A DNA stretch of 56,743 nucleotides from an uncultured Muribaculaceae bacterium. Lineage in GTDB: Bacteria > Bacteroidota > Bacteroidia > Bacteroidales > Muribaculaceae. The position numbers were made by a program, and so were the translations under genes. The stretch covers positions 1 to 56,743 of the forward strand of contig CAJTYH010000018.1 of NCBI GenBank assembly GCA_910583675.1, read 5' to 3'. This document shows, one piece after another, positions 27,320-36,002 of this stretch (positions within the stretch are counted from its first letter, which is position 1; each line of letters starts with the position of its first letter). The notes below the pieces were generated by a model, which made no database searches, was not told the origin of the DNA, and was given only the letters and a program-made list of their open reading frames with translations.

Positions 27320-27472
27320 TCCAACGCATATTCCTATTGGAGTTTTTTGCCCGTATGCAGCCAACGGACGATTAATTTTTATATCCTGAAATTTTTCCGG
27401 CATGGCGTGAACCCTTTCAGAGCCTTCTGATGTTATAAGGATGTTATATAAACTTAAAATACCAAAACTACA

Positions 27473-28000
27473 ATGAAGAAACTTTTACTTATGCTCGCCA
27501 TGGTGCTTGGGATGGCAGCCGGCGCATCTGCCCAGAAAACAGATATTTCATTCAGTTACGGAGGCTATACCCAGATGGACGCCACAGACTGCCACGACGG
27601 ATGGCACCATGTAAACAACGCATGGGGAGCGCTCAACGTGGGTGTGAATTTCCAGGTGCTGCGCAACTTCTACATAGGCCCGAGCTATACTTTCTCTTCC
27701 TGTACCGCCGGAAAAGGCCCCGATCATTCGTCCATCGCGTACCATGCTATAATGCTCAACGGGCGCTACAACTACTGGCGCAACAGCATCGTCACCCTAT
27801 ACGGACATTTAGGGCTGGGTGCCGAAATATCGCATATGATGCCCCACCACGGCGACAGCTACAACCAGACATACTTCGCATATCAGTTTTCCCCACTCGG
27901 CGCGCAGGTCGGCCTCTCGCGTTCATGGACAATCTTCGGAGAACTCGGCTTCGGAGCACAGGGTCTGGTACAGGTAGGCTTCCGCCTCAACCTCCTCTGA
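27473..28000 (+). CDS. small outer-membrane beta-barrel protein
   Basis: 175 aa with signal peptide (1-20, GASAQ) and about eight amphipathic strands ending VGFRLNLL. Strands such as GALNVGVNFQVL and FYIGPSYTF resemble the eight-stranded OmpW/OmpX-like barrels common in Bacteroidota. His/Asp-rich loops (ATDCHDGWHH, MMPHHGDSY) are visible. Function unknown. Confidence 0.75.
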   Translation: MKKLLLMLAMVLGMAAGASAQKTDISFSYGGYTQMDATDCHDGWHHVNNAWGALNVGVNFQVLRNFYIGPSYTFSSCTAGKGPDHSSIAYHAIMLNGRYNYWRNSIVTLYGHLGLGAEISHMMPHHGDSYNQTYFAYQFSPLGAQVGLSRSWTIFGELGFGAQGLVQVGFRLNLL

Positions 28001-28025
28001 CAGGCAACCCCGGAAACGACATTGA

Positions 28026-28056
28026 TTGCATAAAATGCCGGAGTTGACTAACTTTG
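28026..28056 (+). promoter_or_regulatory. promoter of the thioesterase gene
   Basis: TTG (28026-28028), 20 nt, TAACTTTG (28049-28056), only 4 nt before the ATG at 28061. Transcription would begin at or near the start codon. Confidence 0.65.
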
Positions 28057-28060
28057 CCGC

Positions 28061-28816
28061 ATGGAAAAGATCTTTGAACGCACTTATTTCCTCACCCCTG
28101 CGGAGTGCAATCCGCAGGGGCGAATGCCCATCACATTGCTTATCAACCGCCTGATAGAGGTGGCCACACTTCACGCCAACCAGGTCGGGATCGGATACGC
28201 ATACCTGGTCACACGCCACGAGACATGGGTACTGTCCCGCGTGGGAGTGGAAATGAAGCGATACCCCACCGTCAACGAGAACTATACCGTGCGCACGTGG
28301 ATGTCCGGCATAAACCGCCTGTTCTCCGACCGCGATTTCGAGATACTCGACGGCAACGGAGCCACCATCGGATGGGCACGCACCGTATGGGCGGTGCTCA
28401 ACACCGACACCAGGCAGGCGGCAGACATGTCGCACATGTACCATATAAAGGAGCTTTTCCCTGACGACAAGACCTGCGCGGCAGCCCCGCTTGCACGCCT
28501 GCGCCCCCTCACCCAATACGAGACCCTCCATTACCGCTTCACTTACTGCGACATAGATTTCAACCGCCACGTCAATTCATCACGCTACATAGAGCTCCTG
28601 CTGAACTGCCGCAGCCTTGACTACCATGACCGAAACAGGCTCACACGTTTCGAGATAAACTACCTGCATGAGGCATACTACGGCGAGCCTGTAGAGGTGC
28701 GCCTCGCCCATATGGAGCCATCTGCCGGATGCAATGCCGCGGAAGTGACATTGGCGGAACTGGTACACGACAACAAGCCTTTGTGCCGGGCCCTTCTCGG
28801 TTATTCCCCCCGCTGA
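28061..28816 (+). CDS. acyl-ACP thioesterase (FatA/FatB type)
   Basis: Releases free fatty acids from acyl carrier protein. 251 aa with two hot-dog folds: the first (about 5-125) contains the long helix start GRMPITLLINRLIEVATLHA, and the second (about 150-250) contains DIDFNRHVNSSRY (164-176) with the catalytic Asn/His pair typical of acyl-ACP thioesterases. Cytoplasmic. The predicted transcript begins almost at the ATG. Its C-terminus is followed by a hairpin terminator. Confidence 0.9.
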   Translation: MEKIFERTYFLTPAECNPQGRMPITLLINRLIEVATLHANQVGIGYAYLVTRHETWVLSRVGVEMKRYPTVNENYTVRTWMSGINRLFSDRDFEILDGNGATIGWARTVWAVLNTDTRQAADMSHMYHIKELFPDDKTCAAAPLARLRPLTQYETLHYRFTYCDIDFNRHVNSSRYIELLLNCRSLDYHDRNRLTRFEINYLHEAYYGEPVEVRLAHMEPSAGCNAAEVTLAELVHDNKPLCRALLGYSPR

Positions 28817-28848
28817 TCCCCGCAGATAACTTATCATTTGCCCCTGTG

Positions 28849-28878
28849 CGGCGTGCTTGAGCACGCCGTTCTCATTTT
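28849..28878 (+). terminator. terminator of the thioesterase gene
   Basis: CGGCGTGC/GCACGCCG stem, loop TTGA, then TTCTCATTTTT. Confidence 0.75.
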
Positions 28879-28891
28879 TAACCTTTATTTC

Positions 28892-28922
28892 TTGCAAATT
28901 GTCGCCGCAAACCCTATATTTG
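28892..28922 (+). promoter_or_regulatory. promoter of the 1489-aa protein gene
   Basis: TTG (28892-28894), 20 nt, TATATTTG (28915-28922). Leader of about 110 nt. Confidence 0.65.
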
Positions 28923-29037
28923 CAAAAGAGAAGCAGTCTTTATCAATTAAATATTTGCAAATCCCAAGCCCAACAGCTGGATTATAACAAGCTTTTAGAA
29001 ATTAACTCCTTAATATTTATCACAAATCATCCTTGTA

Positions 29038-32000
29038 ATGAGAAAATTATTTACATTGACGGGGGGGGTAATTATACTATGTAGCGCCATCAGCGCCACT
29101 GCAGCCCCTCTGGTACAAAAGCCCCTTGCAGAGCTTCTGGGATTAAGGACGGCTGCATCGGCTAACTCAGCCTTCGCTTCCGGCACGGCAACCGCACCTG
29201 GAGCCAAAGCGCCTGTGAGAAGCGCTGCGACGGATCTTGCAGAGGCAACCGGGGTGACAATCAACGCCAGCGTGGTCTATCCTAACAATGCACAAGGCAT
29301 GTGGAGCTACAACACCACAGAATGGAACCCCACGCGCCTCTCCATCGATCCCGAAATACTTGCTACCGGTGGCGGACTGGAAGCCAACGGCAAATACTAC
29401 GTAAACCGTTACCGCGAGGTAATGGGATTCGAGGAGATAGTGACACTGAACTACCTCACATCCGACTGGACGGTGTATGACGGCCCGTACAATGGAAAAA
29501 TAGAATACATAGCCACCACGATGGCATACGACCCGCTGCGCGACGAAGCATACGGATGCTTCATCAACCCCGAACGCAACGGATACAACTTCGTGCGCTG
29601 GAACTACGACCGCTTCCTTCCGTCGGCAACCATATGTGCGCTCGAACGCCCCTGGAGCGGATGCGCATTCTCCTCGGACGGCACACTTTATGCAATCGAA
29701 CAGAACGGCGACCTGTACCGCGTCAACATCAAGACCGGCGAAATGACACTCGTCGGAAGCACGGGGGTGTCAGCCACGTATCTCGGCGATGCCACCATTG
29801 ACCGTACAACGGACACGATGTACTGGTGCGCTACGACAGATACCGACTACGGCCTCTACAGCGTGGACATAACCAACGCCACCGCCACTAAGATCTATGA
29901 TCTCGTCAACGAGGAGCAACTCTGCGGCATGTACATCCCGACAACAGCCGAGGAGCCGGCACAGGGAGCGCCGGCCAAGATCTCATCGATCAGCACTTCA
30001 TTCTCAGGCACATCGCTCAGCGGCAAGATCAGTTTCTCATCCCCACGCCTCACCGTAGGGAATACGGTTCTCCCCGCAGAGGAAAACATCACATATACCG
30101 TGAAGGCCAACGGCAAGGAGATCGCAACCGGCGAGTGCCTCCCGAACAAACGCGTGGACGTGCCGGTAGAGATGCCTGAGAAAGACAACTACTACTTCAC
30201 CGTGACCACATCGAACGCAGACGGGACATCGCCCGCTACAGGCACCCATAAGTTCGTGGGCCCGGATTCACCCAAGGCGCCAAGCTCGTTCCAGACCACC
30301 ATATCGGGCAACACCGTCACGTTGCAATGGTCGTCACCGTCATCCACGGGTGTCAACGGAGGAAACGTGAACTATTCAGCCGCCACATACAGCGTAGTGC
30401 GCTACCCCGACATGAAAGTCGTAGTGGAAAACGTGACCGACCGCAAGACCACCGACGAGCTCCCCTCGCCTGAGACGCGCACGGACTACTATTACGTGCT
30501 CTCCACCACCGTCGAGGGGTTGACAGCACCCGACGTGAAATCGACCGTCATCGCCCTCGGCCCCATCACCCCGCCGTTCACCGGGGAATTCACCGGCAGC
30601 ACATCCATCGCGGGATGGACGATCATAGATGCCAACGAGGACAACGTAAAATGGACATACAGCAGCTACGACAAGGCTCTGCAGCTCTACGGCTCCAAAG
30701 GCTTCGACGACTGGGCTATCACACCGGCAGTAAAAGTAAAGGCCGGAACCGCATATCCCTTCACCATAGACGTAAAGACCTCAAGCTACTACGATGAGAC
30801 ATTCGAGGTAAAATGGGGCACCGAACCCACACCGGAGGCCATGACCAACACCCTCGTGGAGGCCGCCACCCTCAAGGCCACTACGCCTACACGCCTCACC
30901 GGCGAGATCGCCGCTGAAGAGACCGGCACGATCTACATAGGCATCCACGGCATGACCGAGGGCAAATCCAACACCCTCAGCATGCTCGGATTCACCATCG
31001 AATCCGGCGTTATGGCCAAAGCTCCCGCCGCATGCGGAGACTTCAAGGCCGAATCTCCCGTAGACGGCACGAAAGAGGTAACCGTCACCTTTACTGCTCC
31101 CTCCACAGACATCTCCGGAGCGCCACTCGAAGGGGAAAGCGCCACCACCAAGATCGAGATCCTGCGCGACGGCAATGTAATAGCAACCCTGACCGAGGGT
31201 ATCGGTGCCGGCGAACAGGTTGAATACACCGACCGCGCGGAAGACCTCACACTCGGCACGCACGTATATTCCGCCGTGGCATACAACAAGTACGGCGACG
31301 GCACCGCAACTGAAATGGAAGTCCTCGTGGGAGCACGCAAGCCTGTGGCTCCGGAATCGGCAAAATTCATAGAAGAGGATAACAGCGGCAAAGTGACCAT
31401 CTCATGGGATGCCGTCACCACCGATATCAACGGCAACACCATCAATTCCGATGCCGTAACATACCGTGTGATCGACCGCTCTATGAACACCATCGCCGAC
31501 AAGCTCACCACGACATCGTTCACATACTCCGCAGTGCCGGAAGGCGAACAGGCATTCTGCCAGTTCGGGGTTTACGCTGTGACAGCGGGCGGCGAATCAG
31601 ACAAGATGGCCGCTACCGACTACAAGCCGGTAGGCGCTCCCTACGCCACACCATGGGCTGAATCCTTCAAGGATCGTCAGATAAGCTCCATCTTCGGCTA
31701 CAACTACATCAAGGGCAACGAGCCATGGCAGTTCACCAACCTCCACGACTGGGGCATCACGCCACAGGACGAGGACAACGGTTTCGCATACTTCGAATGC
31801 TGGGGCAACGACCTCACAGCCCTCGTGACTGGAAAGATCGACCTTGAAGGTCTCAACAACCCGTCCTTCACATACTACACCTACAACTACTCAAGCTCTT
31901 CGGCTGTATACAGCAACGCCCTGGAGATCCAGGCAGACAACGGCGACGGCCGCGGATTCGTGCCCGTACAGTCCAACGTAGTAGCCGAGACAGGCCCCAC

Positions 32001-33507
32001 AAACCAGTGGAACAAGGTTGTTGTGCCACTGACGGACTATGAGGGACAAAGCGTCATATTCCGCATCATGCCAAAGGATCCCGGACTGGCGATCTACACC
32101 ATAGACAACCTGCGCGTGAGCAGCTACGTTGAGTACAACCTCACCGCAACCCGAATCAGCGCCCCCGGGGTGGCCGACGTGGACAAGCCTTTCGAGATTG
32201 GAGTATCAGTGACCAACACCGGCGAGAACGCCGTGCGCAACTACACAGTCGAACTCTGGAACGGCGAAGACCTCGTGGACTTCAAAGAATGCGACAAGAT
32301 AGAGCCTAACCAGACCGCCGTCACTACGTTCGAGACCACACTGGCCGTTACCGATGGTGAGTATGCCGACTTCCATGCCACCATCATATGCGGCGACGAC
32401 CAGATCGAAGCCGACAACGAGACTGAGACCGTAAGCGTGGGCATCATCGCACCTATCGTTCCCGTGGCAGAAAACCTCTCTGCAGTGTCAAACGAAGAGG
32501 GAATCCACCTCACATGGACGGCTCCAGACCTCACAAAGGCCGTTCCGGCAGCTGTGACCGAGACATTTGAAAACGCCGAGAGCTGGAGCAACACCACCGA
32601 GGGATGGAAGTTCGTTGACATGGACAAGGCACCTGTCGGAGGCATCCAGACCGCCGGATTCCCCTGCACCGGACTGCAGTCATGGTTCGTGGTAGACAGC
32701 CAGTGGGCAGGATTCGACGAGAACGGCAGAGAACGCTGGGTAGGCCACTCCGGCAACAAGTACATAGCATCTGAATATGTGGAACGCGGCGGATCAAGCG
32801 TACAGAGCGACGACTGGGCGATCTCTCCACGCCTCTACGGCGGCACACAGGCTCTCAGCTTCTATGCCAAGAGCTTCGACCCGCAATACCTTGAGACGTT
32901 CGAGGTACTCGCATCGGAAGGCACCACAGCCACTGAGGACTTCAAGACTGTAGGTACGGCAACCGACGTTCCCAACGCATGGACACAATACCGCTTCAAG
33001 CTGCCGGAAGGCACCAAGTATGCCGCCATCCGCAGCCGCTCCACCAACAAGTTCTTCCTCTTCATAGACGACATCACTTTCGTACCGGCAGAGGGAGCAC
33101 CGGCCACCCTAACCGTCAAGGGATACAACATCTACCGCAACGGAGTGAAGATAAACAACGCCCTTGTGACAGAGACGAAATTCACGGATGCCAACGTGGT
33201 TGACGGCCGCGAATACACCTACTTCGTGACCGCAGTCTATGAGAACGGCGAATCACGCCCCTCCGACGCATTCAACATCCTCATGTCAGGCATCGGTGCA
33301 GTATCCGGCGACAACGCCATCTCCATCACCACAGCCGCAGGTGAGGTGATCGTGAAAGGTCTCGCCGAGGGAACTGTTACCGTCGCTTCCGCCGACGGAC
33401 GTATCGTAGCACGCGAGGAGGCTGCCCCGGTAGTACGCATGCCACTCACTCCCGGCGTATACATCGTCAACGCCGGATCGCATGTAGCCAAAGTGGCGGT
33501 AAGATAA
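29038..33507 (+). CDS. giant modular secreted protein (fibronectin III, MAM/cleaved-adhesin-like, T9SS sorting)
   Basis: 1489 aa. Signal peptide 1-23 (LCSAISATAA). Then a six-bladed-propeller-like region (about 80-320; repeats like GTLYAIEQNGDLYRVN and TMYWCATTDTDYGLYSVD), several fibronectin III-like modules (about 335-520, 665-865, 1335-1415), three jelly-roll choice-of-anchor J/cleaved-adhesin modules (about 525-660, 870-1010, 1155-1330, each with DDWAI or DWGI near strands), a CARDB-like module (about 1010-1110), and a C-terminal T9SS sorting domain (LTPGVYIVNAG...KVAVR). Probably a surface adhesin or scaffold. A run of eight G lies in the signal-peptide codons at 29061-29068. Confidence 0.85.
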   Translation: MRKLFTLTGGVIILCSAISATAAPLVQKPLAELLGLRTAASANSAFASGTATAPGAKAPVRSAATDLAEATGVTINASVVYPNNAQGMWSYNTTEWNPTRLSIDPEILATGGGLEANGKYYVNRYREVMGFEEIVTLNYLTSDWTVYDGPYNGKIEYIATTMAYDPLRDEAYGCFINPERNGYNFVRWNYDRFLPSATICALERPWSGCAFSSDGTLYAIEQNGDLYRVNIKTGEMTLVGSTGVSATYLGDATIDRTTDTMYWCATTDTDYGLYSVDITNATATKIYDLVNEEQLCGMYIPTTAEEPAQGAPAKISSISTSFSGTSLSGKISFSSPRLTVGNTVLPAEENITYTVKANGKEIATGECLPNKRVDVPVEMPEKDNYYFTVTTSNADGTSPATGTHKFVGPDSPKAPSSFQTTISGNTVTLQWSSPSSTGVNGGNVNYSAATYSVVRYPDMKVVVENVTDRKTTDELPSPETRTDYYYVLSTTVEGLTAPDVKSTVIALGPITPPFTGEFTGSTSIAGWTIIDANEDNVKWTYSSYDKALQLYGSKGFDDWAITPAVKVKAGTAYPFTIDVKTSSYYDETFEVKWGTEPTPEAMTNTLVEAATLKATTPTRLTGEIAAEETGTIYIGIHGMTEGKSNTLSMLGFTIESGVMAKAPAACGDFKAESPVDGTKEVTVTFTAPSTDISGAPLEGESATTKIEILRDGNVIATLTEGIGAGEQVEYTDRAEDLTLGTHVYSAVAYNKYGDGTATEMEVLVGARKPVAPESAKFIEEDNSGKVTISWDAVTTDINGNTINSDAVTYRVIDRSMNTIADKLTTTSFTYSAVPEGEQAFCQFGVYAVTAGGESDKMAATDYKPVGAPYATPWAESFKDRQISSIFGYNYIKGNEPWQFTNLHDWGITPQDEDNGFAYFECWGNDLTALVTGKIDLEGLNNPSFTYYTYNYSSSSAVYSNALEIQADNGDGRGFVPVQSNVVAETGPTNQWNKVVVPLTDYEGQSVIFRIMPKDPGLAIYTIDNLRVSSYVEYNLTATRISAPGVADVDKPFEIGVSVTNTGENAVRNYTVELWNGEDLVDFKECDKIEPNQTAVTTFETTLAVTDGEYADFHATIICGDDQIEADNETETVSVGIIAPIVPVAENLSAVSNEEGIHLTWTAPDLTKAVPAAVTETFENAESWSNTTEGWKFVDMDKAPVGGIQTAGFPCTGLQSWFVVDSQWAGFDENGRERWVGHSGNKYIASEYVERGGSSVQSDDWAISPRLYGGTQALSFYAKSFDPQYLETFEVLASEGTTATEDFKTVGTATDVPNAWTQYRFKLPEGTKYAAIRSRSTNKFFLFIDDITFVPAEGAPATLTVKGYNIYRNGVKINNALVTETKFTDANVVDGREYTYFVTAVYENGESRPSDAFNILMSGIGAVSGDNAISITTAAGEVIVKGLAEGTVTVASADGRIVAREEAAPVVRMPLTPGVYIVNAGSHVAKVAVR
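29061..29068 (+). repeat. G8 homopolymer in the signal peptide
   Basis: Eight consecutive G encode part of LTGGV at residues 7-11 of the 1489-aa protein. The present length keeps the frame open. Change by one G would stop translation early, so it is a possible on/off switch. Confidence 0.6.
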
Positions 33508-33550
33508 AAATCCTTCTGACGGAGCACAGACTCCTCCGTCACTCATAACC

Positions 33551-33590
33551 ACGGGCACACCGGCCTCACAAACCCCGGTGTGCCCGTTTT
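33551..33590 (+). terminator. terminator of the 1489-aa protein gene
   Basis: CGGGCACACCGG/CCGGTGTGCCCG 12-bp stem (33552-33563, 33575-33586) followed by TTTT. Confidence 0.85.
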
Positions 33591-33697
33591 GCGTCTCCCC
33601 CATCCTCCTTGCCACCGATCTCTGCGAACCTCCCGGGAGGTGCATGAAACCGTTGCCACGCATCCCCGACGGTTTTTGGGCTTATCGGACACTCCGA

Positions 33698-33730
33698 TTT
33701 CGCGTATTCACAAAAAAATCGTTAACTTTG
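33698..33730 (+). promoter_or_regulatory. promoter of the inositol-lipid operon
   Basis: TTTC (33698-33701) and TAACTTTG (33723-33730), spacing as expected, 46 nt before the ATP-grasp ATG. Confidence 0.55.
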
Positions 33731-33776
33731 TCGGTCGGAAAGGGTGTCGGGACAAATTTGAATCAACCTACAGACC

Positions 33777-34634
33777 ATGGCCACGACGCAGATTGCAGCC
33801 ATAATGCGCGCCGGGGTGTTTTCCCCGAATCATATAGGCAACGACGCCACGATAATGAATACCGTGGCCGAGCAATTGCGCAAACGCGGATGCGAGGTCA
33901 ACATCTACAGTGAGGAGCAATTCGCAGCCGGGGAGGCCAAGGAGCCCGTGATAATCAACATGTGCCGCGAGAAACGTTCCATAGACCTCCTCCAGCATCT
34001 GGAGGACGAGGGACGGCTGGTCATAAACTCCGGCTACGGCATAGAGAACTGCATCCGCGAGAGGCAGGCGCGTATCCTGCTCGGGAGCAACATCCCCTAT
34101 CCGGAGAGCATCGTCGTAGACACCGACGAGGTTGTAAAACAGCGGCTCATCCGCTTGGGCATGCAACAGTGCTGGATCAAGCGCGGCGACTACCATGCGC
34201 AGCATGCCGAGGACGTGAGCTATGTGCGCTCGGCACACGAGGCACAGGACGTGCTTCAGGAATATTTCCTGCGAGGCTTCAAACGGGCAGTGATCTCACG
34301 GCACCTCCCGGGACACCTCGTGAAATTCTACGGAGTGGAAGGCACGCCGTTCTTCCATTGGTTCCGTCCGTTCGACCCCGAGGACACCAAGATGCAGAAA
34401 GAGGAGCACCGGCGCACCGAGGATCTGCTGAAAGGGATCTGCCGAAAGGCCGCCCGCGAACTCAACATCATGGTCTACGGGGGAGAATGCATCCAGCAAG
34501 CAGACGGCTCACTTTCCATCATAGACTTCAACGACTGGCCAAGTTTCTCGGCATGCCGCACGGAAGCTGCCGCCAGCATAGCAAAAGCCGTAATCTCGGC
34601 TATAAAAGAACAGAATAATCCCCGCAAGAAATGA
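33777..34634 (+). CDS. ATP-grasp enzyme of an inositol-lipid locus
   Basis: A 285-aa ATP-grasp protein. Landmarks: NSGYGIENCIRER (84-96), the ATP-contacting lysine in WIKRGD (133-138), HLVKFYGV (180-187), GGECIQ (235-240) and the metal-ligand strand SLSIIDFNDWPSF (245-257, D250 and N252). The last segment is close in form to the D-x-N-x-x-P-x-[FY] end of RimK-like and inositol-polyphosphate 5/6-kinase-like ATP-grasp proteins. Its substrate is unknown. It is first in the gene string and its stop overlaps the GtrA start (ATGA). Because the string makes inositol lipids, a kinase or ligase that acts on inositol phosphate or the head group is plausible but unproven. Cytoplasmic. Confidence 0.8.
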   Translation: MATTQIAAIMRAGVFSPNHIGNDATIMNTVAEQLRKRGCEVNIYSEEQFAAGEAKEPVIINMCREKRSIDLLQHLEDEGRLVINSGYGIENCIRERQARILLGSNIPYPESIVVDTDEVVKQRLIRLGMQQCWIKRGDYHAQHAEDVSYVRSAHEAQDVLQEYFLRGFKRAVISRHLPGHLVKFYGVEGTPFFHWFRPFDPEDTKMQKEEHRRTEDLLKGICRKAARELNIMVYGGECIQQADGSLSIIDFNDWPSFSACRTEAAASIAKAVISAIKEQNNPRKK

Positions 34635-35290
34635 GCACCACCCAGGACAACAACATGGACAACGAGGCTATCGGCGGGAACGATACCCGCAGCCTCACAC
34701 GCCGGGTAGCCGACAAATTCATGACCGGAAAGGGGATATTCACTTTCCTGCGCTCGTCGGTCTCCTCCCAGATCGCCTCATGGATAGACATGGGGGTATG
34801 CTTCGTATTCTACGCCTGGGTTTTCATGCCGTTGGGCAAGGATCCGCTACGCTCGTTTCTTGCCACCGCCATAGGGCTGGTGGTAGGAGGAGTGGTCAAC
34901 TGCTGCATAAACTACAAGTTCACTTTCCGCGCCGAGCATTGCTCCGTAAAGGCGGTGGCCGTAAAATACTTCCTGATATGGGGAGGCAGCTTCCTGCTGA
35001 ACCTTCTGGGCACCACGGCGCTGGACCACCTGCTGCAACATGCCGGATGGCTGCAGCAGATCGGGTTCAAGGCCGACGGCATTTTCGTCTTTGCCCGCCT
35101 CGCGGTGTCATTGATCGTATCGCTCGCGTGGAACTTCCTGCTGCAAAAGAACTTCGTATATGTCTACACACGCTTTGATCCTTTCGCGATAAAGTTCGTG
35201 GACTCCATCACACCACACAGGAAAAGACATAAGACAAGCAAGGAAAATACCAGACAATCAAAGATGACAAAATCCATAGAAGAAAAATGA
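34631..35290 (+). CDS. GtrA-like membrane protein
   Basis: 219 aa with four hydrophobic spans (about 50-70, 75-95, 115-135, 150-175) and the GtrA signature around INYKFTFRA and WNFLLQKNFVY. GtrA proteins are membrane partners in polyprenyl-linked sugar or lipid transfer; the role here is unknown. N-terminal and C-terminal tails are charged. Start overlaps the ATP-grasp stop, and stop overlaps the phosphatidyltransferase start (ATGA both times), so the three are tightly coupled. Confidence 0.82.
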   Translation: MSTTQDNNMDNEAIGGNDTRSLTRRVADKFMTGKGIFTFLRSSVSSQIASWIDMGVCFVFYAWVFMPLGKDPLRSFLATAIGLVVGGVVNCCINYKFTFRAEHCSVKAVAVKYFLIWGGSFLLNLLGTTALDHLLQHAGWLQQIGFKADGIFVFARLAVSLIVSLAWNFLLQKNFVYVYTRFDPFAIKFVDSITPHRKRHKTSKENTRQSKMTKSIEEK

Positions 35291-35970
35291 TAAAGGACAA
35301 TTATAAGAAAGAACGCGACGGCCTACAGCAAGGCATATACGCCATAATAAACCCCTTTGTAAAACTTCTCATACGCATGGGGGTAACACCCAACATGGTA
35401 ACCACCATCGGACTGCTCGGCAACATAGCCGCAGCCGCCATAATAGCATATGCGGGCTACGAGGCACAGCTTACCGGCAATCCGCGCTTCGACCTCATCA
35501 CATGGGGCGGAGCCATAACGATCCTTTTCTCATTGTTCGACATGCTTGACGGCCAAGTGGCAAGGTTGGGCAACATGGTCAGCCGTTTCGGCGCCCTTTA
35601 CGACTCCGTGCTCGACAGGTACTGTGAGCTGTTCACCCTTGGGGCGCTCAGCTATTACCTGATCATGAACCACTGGATAATAGGGGCGTTGGTGGCATTC
35701 CTGGCATTGGTGGGTTCGATAATGGTCAGCTACGTGCGAGCCCGTGCCGAGGGAGTAGGGCTTGAATGCAAGGTTGGATTCATGCAGCGTCCCGAACGCG
35801 TGGTGGTAACGGCGATCGGCTGCCTTGCATGCGGAATTTCCGGCTTGTTGTCCCCCAACACCCCAAATACGGCTTTCACGATCCTGGTAATTGCCATGGC
35901 CGTAATCGCGGTATTCGCAAACCTTACAGCCTTTGCCCGCATAGACGTATGCCGCAAAGGGCTTAAGTAA
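35287..35970 (+). CDS. CDP-alcohol phosphatidyltransferase (probable phosphatidylinositol-phosphate synthase)
   Basis: 227 aa, six hydrophobic spans, and the complete family motif D85-x2-D88-G-x2-A-R-x8-G102-x3-D106-x3-D110. These enzymes join CDP-diacylglycerol with an alcohol. In Bacteroidota loci that also carry inositol-phosphate synthase, this gene is the likely maker of phosphatidylinositol phosphate from inositol 1-phosphate. The neighbour genes (GtrA before, inositol-phosphoceramide synthase after) support this. The exact alcohol cannot be read from sequence alone. Confidence 0.88.
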   Translation: MIKDNYKKERDGLQQGIYAIINPFVKLLIRMGVTPNMVTTIGLLGNIAAAAIIAYAGYEAQLTGNPRFDLITWGGAITILFSLFDMLDGQVARLGNMVSRFGALYDSVLDRYCELFTLGALSYYLIMNHWIIGALVAFLALVGSIMVSYVRARAEGVGLECKVGFMQRPERVVVTAIGCLACGISGLLSPNTPNTAFTILVIAMAVIAVFANLTAFARIDVCRKGLK

Positions 35971-36002
35971 TTAGCAATTAATAATTATCAATTAGCAAGA
36001 GG

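Larger units (their letters stand above)
27141..27472. other. divergent intergenic region with palindrome
   Basis: Between the leftward protease and the rightward barrel gene. It holds the protease promoter (27288-27319) and an A+T-rich palindromic site at 27220-27240. No clear promoter was found for the rightward gene and no coding sequence is supported. Confidence 0.5.
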
